From Anarhynchus alexandrinus (taxonomy: Eukaryota > Chordata > Aves > Charadriiformes > Charadriidae), in NCBI GenBank assembly GCA_008711295.1, contig VUYV01000054.1, positions 1,191,190-1,255,189 on the forward strand: a stretch of DNA of 64,000 bases. The letters run 5' to 3'. The notes beneath the pieces were generated by a model. That model ran no database searches and was not told the DNA's origin. It saw nothing but the letters and a program-made list of their open reading frames with translations. Shown here piece by piece: positions 32,601 through 44,600 of the stretch; positions within the stretch are counted from its first letter, which is position 1, and the number at the start of each line of letters is the position of its first letter. The position numbers and the translations under genes are program-made.

Positions 32601-35600
32601 CACTGAGACCCCGCAATGGTGTGATGTGCATCCCAGCATCTTTACCTTCTTCTTGGATTTGAAGACGTTGCACCTGAAGACGTTGCTAGACCCATCCCTG
32701 GCGATGTAGCTGAAGATCTTTAGGTCCTGGGAGTCATGGGACACATAGAATATCCTGCAAGAACAGAAAGCAAGGCAGGATATCAACATACATATTATCC
32801 CCATGCCCAGGAGTCTGCCGAGGCCACAGCCAGCACTTCCCAGGGCACGAGGTGCTGGCAGATGCCCAGCCTCTGCAGCACATCCCAGCTAAAGCCCATC
32901 AGAAATTTTTTTTTGGCAGTGGTTTTGCCTCGGCTGGGAAAATCAGCCTGCTGACTCAGCAGCAGCAAGCATTTTGTGAAGGCGGCGTGGGGCTTTCTCT
33001 GCTCAGCCCCCAGGGGCAGAGCCGTCAGATCCAGGAGCCCTCCAGGGACCCAGGAGAGCAAACCTCAGACCTCCTCCTTGCCTGCTTGGAGAGCTGGCCT
33101 CTTCACTCAGGTCCCTGCCACCCCCTCCACGGCATGGCTGGGGCTCTTTCTTGCTCCCATTTGGCCTCCCCCGGACACAGACGCCCCATGCTCTTAGCTT
33201 TCGCCAACAAGATGGAGGAAGAGAGAGCTGGGGAATTTTGGAGAGCACAGAAAGCGAGGGGAGCTGCTCTCCGTGGGGACGGTGGCAGCTCTCCACGGTC
33301 AGCTCCCAGAATGGTGCCACTGCAGCGTGGGGTAAACGGCACGGCAGAGCCACCCAAGCCTCCGTCCCCTCAGCGGGCAGCCTTACCTGTAGATGGGATC
33401 GTGCATGACGAGCATTTTGTTCTCGTCCCAGGCCCATTCTTTTTTCTGCAATGAAAGAAGCTGAAAATGAGTACGTCAGACGCTGTCCTTGAGATCAAGG
33501 ACAGGGCAGAGACAGTCCAGGGACAGACCTGGGAAGCTCTTGTCCCAGCTCTGCTGCTGCTCCCCTGCAACTTTTTGCCAAGGGCCGGGTCCTGCTGGGG
33601 ACCAGCGATGTCCCACATCACCTCCCACAGGGCCTCCCAAGCCCCTTCTACACCCACATCAAGACTGGCTCAGCCACCCAGTGGGAACATGGCTCTTCCG
33701 TGGCTGATCCCAGCCCATCCCTCCCTCTCTCAGCCCATCCCTCCCTCTCTCAGCCCACCGGTTTCCCAGAAATTCAAGGATGCTGCAGGTCCCTGCACTG
33801 TGTGGGGAGGGCTTCTGCTGCCAAGGCACCACTGCCCCAGGCACCAGGGCTGCCTACCTTCTTCTTCTTCTTCAGAATGACCTTCACGCCGTCCACTGAC
33901 ACGATGAGACTCACTTTCTTCTTCTTGATATTCTTGGCTTTAAATTCATACTGTGGGGGATGGAAGAAAACACCTGAATTAGCCTTCCCGCACCAGGAAA
34001 GCCCCAGGGAGGGCTGGAGAAGCTGCAACGGGAAGAGGCGAGAGGGACAAGGAAAGGTTTCCCCAACCCCACATGCTTCCCTGAGCGCAAGCCCGCATCA
34101 GCCTGCGCATCCATGCTAGGACAGGACCGGGGGACTTTTTTCCCCTCAGTGTCCTCGTGCCCAGCATCCAGAGGAGCACATCCTGAAGCAATCCAGCCCC
34201 TGAATACGGATAATGCTTTGCTCAGCCCAGGATGCTGCTGGAAATGTTAACTTGTGTTTCAAAGGCACTCGATCTGCCCTTCCAAAGGGCCGTACCTTCC
34301 TGGAGAGGGCCTCCCACCTCCCTGGCCTTGCCAGCCCTCCCGGCTCCACAGCCCAGCTGGGTTTGCCCCGCTGGCTTGTGGCCATTGCTGCGCTCTGGTA
34401 AGGGAAATGACATTTCGAGTGGAGGTTTTTTTGGGCTCAGTATAAAACTGAAGATGATTGCTGAGGACCCTGTGAACCTCTCCAGGGGAGATGGGATAAT
34501 GCAATTACCCACTTCAATTAGAAGTCACTGGACAGGAAAAAAACCCCAACAGAGACTTCCAAAGATCAGTGACTAAACACAAAGCTCTGATCTGGCTCGG
34601 GGAAAGAGTGAGATCCCCCCAAATCCAGCCACTTTTGCATTTGGAGTCTTACAAGCAGGGAGGGGGCTGGCAGAGGAAGAGGCTGGATGAGCCGTTTAGG
34701 CTGAGCCACCTCCTGCTGTGGGACTTTTGAGGACTCCCATAACCGGTCTACCAGGGGTGCACCCACATCAGGTACCCGGTGTGCTGGTCCCACACGCCGG
34801 GTGCTGTGCACAGCCGTGGGGACAGATTCTCTGTGCCCACCCGGTGGCAGAAAAGCCCCGCATCCTGCATCTCACATGCCTGAGGAAGAGGAATTTAATT
34901 AATCCTCTCATTATTTCACCGGTCTCTCTGCAGAGGGAGCACAGGGCAGGCGCCCCGATGCAAAGCCCTGCCTCCAGTCCGCGCCGAGCCTTGGTGTGAC
35001 ATTTCCAGCACTGCATGATGTATTAACTTTGGCAGCCAGAGCCAGCAGGCAGGAAAAGCTGCTGGCCCTGACCCGCGATCGAATGATAAAAGACTTGAAA
35101 GTACAATTCCTCAAAGCCATTTTAAAGTCGTCGATGGGGATGGGAGATACAGATGATTCAGAAAACAGCAAGGGGGGAGAGGGGGAATGCAGCTCTGCCC
35201 TCCCCAGTGCATAGACCAGGCAAGCTGCACAAGCCCACCCGCTCCAGGGCTGAAGCCACGGTGATGGGCTGGAGAAAGCAGAGCTCAGGCTCCCACCAGC
35301 CTCAAAATCCCCAGCACGGACCCATATGCTGCTTGCAAGGCTTATTCCTCACGGAGCAGGGTCTCTCACCAGAGTCCCTCACCAAAGAGCCCACCGGGGT
35401 GGGTTTCCAAGTCTGATCTCTCATATTCCCCCTTCCCCATCGTTATGAGCAGAGGTGAAACTGCACCCAAGAGCCCCCTCCCTGCGCCCTCCTAAGACAC
35501 CAGACCAGTACCAAGATCACAGCAGTGTGTCTGGTACCTAACGCTAAAGAAATGTCTTGATTTAGCCCTGAAAAGGTGAGCTCCAGCCCGGCTACCTTGG

Positions 35601-38600
35601 AATAATTAAGCCAGCGCCTTCCGAAGCTCTGTGTGCGATTTTTCCAGGAGCTGCGGGCTGAGCGGGATGCTCTCTGCAGCACCCAGAGCGACTGCATGGC
35701 ACCTCGTGGAGCTGCAGCCTGATTTATTGGTCCTAACGACCACTGATTATAAACATCAAGTTGCATTTCTCAGTTCCTGGAGCCATGGGGTTTCTGTTCT
35801 GGGCCATTCCGAGCGCTAATTAACGTGGGCTTGGAAGACGCAGCAACCCTGAAAAATATCTCAGGGTTAGAGAGACTATTTTTAGCCTGGTTTTTGGGTG
35901 AGTAACAGCCCCAGGACAGCAACGCAGACAGGCCAGGATGTTGCAGCAAAGACGCTACCCAGCCCCAACATATGTTTCAGGGACAGAATCGATGCGGAGC
36001 GCCTCGGAGAGGCTTCCGCAATCCCTGGCTGGAGGTAAGGGATTCTGCCGGGGCTCACCCCGAGCCTGGCAGAGGGGAGTGCCATGGGGAAAGCCGTTTT
36101 GCCTCTGCCACGCTGAAGCCAAAGTCCCCTCGTGCTGACGGCTCACGGCAAAACTCCAGCAAGAACCGACGGGAGCAAAGAAGTCAAATTCTCAGGAGGA
36201 CTGACTGGCCAGATTTGTTAAGCCCTCACATAAATCCAGGCCTTTATCCCGACGCCGAGGCGAGAGCCAAGCTCCTTTGCAAGTCGGAGCCATGCGCTTA
36301 GAGAGCTATTGCACACCCTGCCCCGACCAGAGCTCGTTAGCGCAATCACTCCAACGAGTGCAGTCGCTCTTTGGGATACATTTCCCATGCAACGAAGCGC
36401 AAGCTCCAACCCATAAAATGCTAATGAACTCATGCCCACTGGGGGCTCTAATGAAACACTAACCATAATTTAATAACAAATTAGCGAGGAAGAGGATTCA
36501 ATAACACGGCAATTCAGCTGAGCCGCCTCTCGCATCCCCGGGCTGCGCGGCAGGGCAGGCACGCCGAGCCCCACGGGACGGGAGGTGCGCTGCTGATTTG
36601 GAGGGGCTTTCAAATTTGAGTTTGGGTAAATAGGTGCACGAAGGGGAGGAGAAGCTCCCAGGAGAGAGGGGCAGCAGACCAAACCCAGAGGGAGAACGTA
36701 GCGCTCTGCAGAGCCCGGCACACCGTTCGCGCGCTGCTACCCCCCCTGCTTACAGCCACAGCGCGCAATTTGCACATAATTCAAGCAAACCAGAGGGATT
36801 TCACCCCAAGCCACACCCCTGGCTAGGGTTAAAGGGAACATTAGGTTTGCTCGGTTCCTCTAAGTGAGATTGGAGCCACAGAGACTGTAAGGCATGAGGC
36901 CAAAACTGTGCAAGGCAGAATCTGTGCTCAGACCTGCCGGCTCGTGGTGTGGTGGTTCACATGAGTTGCCACGACCAGCCCCGCTCAGTGTCCTGCCGCG
37001 CCGGGATGCTGTTCAATGGCTACGGCAGGAGAAAGGCACGTCCCACCACAAGGCCTTGCACACCCCAGCAAGCCCTTGCAGCTCCCAGGAAAGCAGCGGC
37101 TGATGGTCGCAGCCAGCCTGAGGCATCAGGTGAGGGACAGCCCAAGAGAAGTACTCGGGGCTGAGCTGGGTGCCCTGTGTGCATCCCAACTCTCCCCAGC
37201 CCAGGAGGGGTAGCTGGCCCCATGCTACCTTCTTGGACTTCTCCAAAGCAATGGCAAATCCTTTCCATGAGCAGACTACAGATGCCAGTATGGGCTTTTC
37301 GTTCCTGAAGACTGCTGGACATCTCAGACGGTCTCACCAACGCGCTGTACATCAACAGGACCTGCCCCTGCTAACACCTGCCATGCAAGTCCATTTATTT
37401 AATGGAGCAATGGAAAACCTCTCTCTGTATGACTGATCAGGACCTCCCTGGCTTGGAGTTATTCTTGACCACATCTCTGTCCGTCCTGGGCGCAGAGATC
37501 TGCCAGATCTGCCCACATGCCTCCTTCTACTGTGAAACGGAGAGAGAAAGTTTAAGAGGGATGCAAAGCATTAGGGTTTTAGCTTTCCCCGTTGCTGGGA
37601 GGAGAGCAGAGGTGATGGCGGGGTTGGAAACCCCACCAAAGGGACATGGTCTGCACAGCCACAGCATCCAAAACCAGTGGGCAACGGCTGACCCAGAGAA
37701 GAAAACCTGCACGTTTCCAGGGATGTTGGACCAATGCCATACAACCCTTGCTGGGAATACATCCTGCATCCCCAAAGATGCGCTAAAAAAAAATCACGCC
37801 ATTGCTGCTAACGAGCTTGTCACGGAAGCAATACCAAACCGCGTGCATGGCAAAGCAAAAGTGGGGCTTCTCAGAGCCACCAGCGTGGGACCCGCTCTGC
37901 TGCCAGGAGGAGACAGGGGTGCTCAGAGGGACCTTCACTACGCACTGCAACAGGAGCAACAGGAGTGCCTCTGTAATAGGGTGTGGGGAGCTGGGTGACA
38001 GCAACTCACCCTGCGTCCTCTGGATACCACGTTCTGATTTTAGGTGACCACTTCAGGAGAAAAAACACATTTCCCTCCCTCGAGGGAACTTGGCTACTGA
38101 TGGCTCCAGTTTGAAGAGTTGAACACCAACCTACTGTTTTAATAAAGAAGTGATACGGAAATTATCCAGCTTGGGATCAAGGAAGGAAAGAGGATTTGTG
38201 CAACTTCCCCATGATCCCCTTTGGTTTCACACCATGTAGCATTTCACTGTATTACTCATAACTAACTAGACGGTGTAATGGTCAAAGAGCTTTCTTGGCC
38301 TTCAACCCAGGTAGTTTGCCCATCTTGGGCATGATTCAAGATCTTTAAATATCTGTAATAATACTACAAGTTTGGGTTAATTATATTACTTCTTGGCTAT
38401 AGGAATGTGGCAATCTCAGAAGACAGATAAATGATTTCAGGGAAATACACAGAAAATAGAGAGAGCAACAGAGAAACCCGTCTGTTCCTGTACTTGCACA
38501 GCTCCACAGTCGGTCTCCAACTGAAGCTCTAAGCACCCTACTAAAATTTTTAAGCAAAGATTGAAAATAGACATTTGAGATACGCCAAAGTTAAAAAAAA

Positions 38601-41600
38601 ATATTCAAGGAAAAAAGTAAAGGTGGTCTCACTAATGAAAAAGAAGTATTAGATCACTCGTAAACTCCACTCAGCTAAGAAGTGAATAAAGATTATCCCT
38701 TAATTTTACACTGTGCACAAAAAAAAATAAATGTTTATCTTCTCAATTAGAAAAGAAACATCTATTTTGTCAGAGCATGAGAGCCTTACCATTGACCTCA
38801 GGTTAGTGGGAGTCTATTTTCAACATCTGTCTTTTATACGGAGTTGGGCATTTAAATAACTTTAGGTGGAAAATAATGCCAGCTGGTATATGCATCACTG
38901 CGCAACACATTCCTACCGGCAGAGTATGAAAATTGCCCTTTCTGGAGAACAGAGTAACATATGTTGCTTAATAGAGAGTGCATGTAACCTTGTCAGCTTA
39001 GAGTAAAATTATGTATGAATCCGAGTGCGATGGGTATGTGTGAAAAGCGTGGAAAACTCGGCGTCCTTAGAAACATGTTATCCCTCCCCATCGCACTGTT
39101 TCTACACAGTAAAAGTGTAAGAAAACTTGTAACCACGCACTGCATGCGAGGTGAGGCAGATCAGACACTAGAGAGAAGAGATGATGTCTTTCTAGATTCA
39201 TCACCCCCCACATTCACAAGCATCTTTAAAAGGTTAACCTGAATAAAAAATGCCCTCATTTCATTCCAGCCCACCTAAAATGCAGCAGGTACGGGTTTAA
39301 GTCTGCCCACTTGCGCTCTCCATCAGTAAGGGAAGGTAAAAGGAATGCTATATGGTCAGATTGTACTAGCAGTAATACAAATAAACAGAAAAATTTTTCA
39401 TGGAAGTTCCCCTAAATGCATTGAGCTGTCCCGGTCCCCTTCCATCCTCTAGCCCCCTCCTCAAAAAAAAAAAAAAAGTTTACAAGCTTGTACTGGGGAA
39501 GGAGCAGTGGTCTGAGAATTCAATTAATAGGGAAAAAGCAATTTCCACAAAAATCCTTGCTACTCTTACTGCTAGCTTGGGAGGCAGGAGAAAAATATCT
39601 GCTATAAGAAAAAGCATAGAAGGGGGTGTATTTTTTTTGTCAGAAAACTCTATTTCTTTGCGCTTGTACAGAAAGGACGTGAAACCCTGAGCAACACCGC
39701 ATCCCGCAGAGCCACCTTTGCTGAACGCCAGGGCTGGCTGGCACGGACCCTGCGGCTCCGACCTCTGCCTGCGGCGACGCTCCCGCAGCTCTCCCACGGC
39801 TCCCGCAGCCCCACTCCATCACGGGAACGAAGCCGCAAGTGCAGGGCTGGCGCAGTCCCTGGCAGGGGAGTGGGGCAAGGTGCTGGAAGCCGGTGGCCAC
39901 GTCCCTTGTCACCCCACGGCAGCTCCTCCTCGCAGCCGGCCAGCACAGCAGCTAATAAAATACCTTTAGAGTTAGACTTTAACCCAAGGTCAGCTCAGGC
40001 TAATGAAAGATGTGGCAGACTAGCAAAGGCTTTCCCGGCACTTTTTGGGGGGAGGAGCGGTACTGTTCCCTTGACGAAGAATTAACTTATTACAAAATGA
40101 CAGCGGAGCTTGAGTTCAATTGGCACAGGCTCCACGGCTCCAAGAATTAATGACTCGGGGTGGCGGGGGGGGGGGGGNAAATACAGGGAATGAAAGTAAA
40201 TCTCAGAAATGTACAGGACATCAGGAGGGAAGCCTGAGAAACCTTGCTGGGATCCTAATAGCAGTAATTGGGAGGAATGGCAAACAACAGCACCACGCAG
40301 GGGATGAGGATTTTTTGCTTTACCGAACCACACAAGGAAATGGCACCAACACCGGTGCCCTCGGATGACTCCCAGCCGCCCACGGGAAGGGAACCAGAGA
40401 TGGACATGGCTCTTTCCTGGCTGGGGGTGAGGAGCCACCCCAGGGATGGGCATGGAAAGCAGAGAGCAGAAGGAGCAGGAAAGGCAGCACCTGGTGCCCG
40501 CTAGCCCTTCGTGGGGTAAACCACACCTGGAGCTCAGTGCTGGGGTCCCGTGGGAGTGCCAGCAGCAGATCACAGCCAGGAACATCTCTTCTCTCCTTTA
40601 TTCCCTTATGGCGCTTCGTTAACGGGAGGATGAGTGTGACTTCCAGCGTTGGGAGGGGCCGCAGCACACCGAGGCGGGCAGCACAGTGAGCACAGGACCG
40701 CGATGTGCCTTTGCACCCTGTGAACCAACAGTTTCTCGGGCCAAAAGGCTGGGAAAGCCCGTGCGTAGGGAAGGCACACGCAGCACCCAGCTCGCCAGGC
40801 GCAGAGATGCTGTGCGCTGGCACTGGCAGCATGCATAAAGGATGCACCGAATGCAACCGTGCCTGCTAAGGACAGGCAAGCTGCAGCGGCACTGCGTCGG
40901 ATGAGCTGGAGATCTCGTTAGAATCACGCAGCACAAGCCCCAGGCACGCTTCTGTGGGCAAGGAAGAGGCACAGAGAAAGGCCTCCCAGATAAGTTTCAG
41001 CATAGAGTGTTGGCTACCCAAGAGGAGCCTAACCATTTCAGCAAAATGAGAAAACATGACCAATAAGTATCTCTAAATACAGTGGCAGAAAGAAAAGAGC
41101 ACTGGAGAGGGAAAGGGAATGATTTAAAATACAGCTTCGGCACAGTAGCGAACAGATGCAACCTGGCCAGGAGTAGCCTCGCAGATCAGAAGAGGGTCCC
41201 CAACCATCCAAGCCACGCGGGTCTGGGAACAGCGGGGTAGCGTCCAGCAAACAGCTGGGCACGGTCCACCACACGGCAGGGAATGGAGGCAGCGACTGTC
41301 CCAGGAGCCCGGCCGTCAGGCAGGTAGGGCAGCAGAGAGCCAGGAGTCCCACTGGTGGGGTACCCAGGCGTGGAGCATCACTCCCTCCCGCTGCCGTCGC
41401 TGCGGGTTGCTGCCCAAAAAGCAGAAAGGCATCTGCCAGCCTGCCCCAGCCCGCGTCTCACTCATGCATCACCCCAGGTCTACTGGGGCAGCAGCAGACG
41501 TTGGAGGATAAAGCGGCTGGAAAGGAGGATACCTCCCAGGAGGGTGGTCAGCTTCAGCCAAGAAGCACTTCTGAACAAGGCTTCAAAACATCTGACAGTC

Positions 41601-44600
41601 CATTGTTTCTGGGCTGTGCTTTAAGCCCACAGGGGACTCAAGCTTGCTGGAGGGGAGTACACTGGAATACCTACTTAGCCTACTAATCTGATCAGCAACA
41701 AATGGACTAAAACCCATTTTTAGAAGACTGACTTAAGGTGCCCTACCAAAGTGGTGTGCTGCTGCCTGTGTCTATCGAGGACTCCCCTTTGCCACGGACA
41801 TGCCAATCCCATTGTGTCTCCAGTAAGGACAGGTTATCACCCCGATTCATGTGCAGCTGTAAGGTACGTGCCCAGCCATGGGCATGCCCATGCACCGGCA
41901 GGGTGGTCACCCATGGGATGCCAGCCACAGCTCCCTGCTCCTTCCTGGGGCTGGGAGACAAAAAGGCAAGGACAGCCAGGAGACCTCGGGATCACCGCAT
42001 TGCAGGCACTTTGCTTGCGCTCCCCTCTCCCAGCTGCCAAAACTGGGATGAAACCAGCCTGCAGTGCTCGCGCGCACAGAGGAGACGGCTCCCGTCACAG
42101 GGCATGGAGTCACAGAGATGTTTGGGGGCAGGACCAAGGTTCCCACCAGCTACATTGGAAAACCACTGGCACGGCATGGGCAAACATGCTGGATGCACCT
42201 CTGCCATCTTGCCAGCTCAGGTTTGAGCTGCTCCTCAGGCTTACATCTCCTCCGTCACCCTGTCTACACCCCAGTGCTGGGGGTTTTGCCAGCAGCTAGA
42301 CTTTAATCAAAGGGCACAGTAATTTGGAAGGGGGTAGGGGGAGTAATGAAGTATTGGATGCTCGTTCTTGGGCTTAACGATGGTTTTTAAAACTCTTCCA
42401 CAGTTCCTCAGAGTTTGCATTCGCACATATGGAAAATGTGGCTCCGAGGTGCATGTGTTCATCTGAAATAAGATATGATTTTGGTGTGTACTGACAAGGT
42501 CAGTGCCTATTTTCCCATCCAACTTCAGGTTTAATTTTGGTAACCGTCTGTGACGGTCGCGAGTACTGATGGGTATAAATGGGAATCAGTCTAAAAATAC
42601 CCATGTTGTGAGAGCAGCAGAGCAGAGTTAAAGTTGCTGCTTTGAAACAATCCCTGGATCACAGCATGCCCATCTATCACACAAAATATGTTTCCCAATA
42701 ACATTGAATACTGCACAATAAATTCCTTCTGCTCGGTTTGCTATTTCCTACCCGATAGCTGCCTCGATCCACTTCCTCTAACCTCCCCTCACCACCTCAA
42801 AGTTTCACTAGTTGAGCTGGCAAACTGGGACACATACAGAAGCCATCTTCAGTCTAAGCAGTTTCATGGGACTCTCAGGGAAATCAGAGCTAGTAAAAAA
42901 ATAAATCAATATCAATCATAGGGTTAAATTGATAAAGTTCCTCTCGGTAATACCTTATTCTCACCTCTTCTTTTGCAGACTTCAATTTACAAGATGTTTT
43001 ACCTCCCCTATAAGAAACCCTTAGGGTACCCACACTTCCCAGTCCCACTCAAGGGTCTTTTTTGTTTGTTTGTTTTTTAAAACCTTAAAATCATAGATTT
43101 AGAGGAGATCTGCGACACATCAGTTTATCCTCCCCTCCCAAGACAGCTTGCAGTCGCTCTGCGTGCCATGGAAGCCCAGCACTGTGCAGGGAGACGGGAT
43201 GCGGTGGTACTGGTGCATGCGAGGGATGCAGCCAGCAGTGCAGGAGCACACTTCTCAGCAACATCCCTCAGCTCCACCCAGCAGCTCATCAAAGCCAAAA
43301 CCAGGTCCCTGTGCAGACGTTATTGTTCACTTCATTGGGGCTTAACTAATACTGAGGTTATAGCTGTTCACTGGAACAGGTTGCCCAGAGAAGTTGTGGA
43401 GGCTCCATCCCTGGAGGTGTTTAAGGCCAGGATGGATGGGACTTTGAGCAACCTGGTCTAGTGGGAGGTGTCCCTGCGTATGGCAGGGGGGTTGGAACTA
43501 GATGATCTTCAAGGTCCCTTCCAGCCTAAACCATTCTATGATTCTATAATTATAAGAGAAAGCTGGGGACCCCGTCCCAGCACAGCCGTATCATTTCTCC
43601 CCCAGCTCAGGCACACGCAGCGATGGCTCCGAGTGGGACTGACCACTCGTGGGCTGGGAAAAGCAGTGCCTCTCAGCCAGGCATGAAGGTTAGTGGAGAC
43701 CGTGCTGCAAGTTAACCCACAGTCTTGAAAACATCTCTGAACCCCTTTCAGAAATCCAAGGAAGCAATAACAGCATGGACCAGACCAGCGTGGGAGGCGG
43801 CAAGCTCCCACCTGCCTTCACACGCTGCCATCACCGATGGCCAAGCGTGGCGCGTGCAAATTAACCGGCGCGTGGGTGCGTATGGGATACTGGTTGAACT
43901 GGCTGCAAAAATAACCAGGCTTTGAGCTGCTCCCGTCGGTTAATGTAAACAAGGAGCGGGCCCTGCACGCATCTGCAGGCCCTGCTTTCGCACTGCTTCT
44001 CGCAGCCCTGGAGATAGAAGACGAGAGATGAGCTGTACATGTTCTAATATTTACCACCTGTTGCCAAAATAAGCAGAAGCACATTCCTTGGAAACCCCAC
44101 ATCTGACTGGAATTTGTGGTATTTTTAATTAAATATGCCTTGGTTCGACCTATTGCGGGCAACGGCAGCGGGTGCACAAGCTGCTTGGTGTTGGCTCACA
44201 CCCCCACCCCTTTGAAGAGGGTAAGAAGCTACAAGAGCCTAGAAATGGCCTCTATTCATCCAGGCTACAGTGGGTCTGAACCCACGTGCTAGATGGCGCT
44301 CAGCTTATGGAAAAGCATTGCCATTTGCAGTGTTTTGTCATGTTAATCATGAGGTAATTCTGCCCCTCTACTCTGCTCTCATGAGACACCACCTAGGGTA
44401 CTGTGTCCAGCTCTGGAGCCCCCAACACAGGAAAGACACGGACCTGTTGGAGCAGGTCTGGAGGAGAGCCACAAGGATGATCAGAGGGCTGAAGCACCTC
44501 TCCTGTGAGGAGAGGCTCAGACAGTTGGGGTTGTTCAACCTGGAGAAGAGAAGGCTCTGGGGAGACCTTATTGCAGCCTTCCACCTAAAGGGGGCCTACA

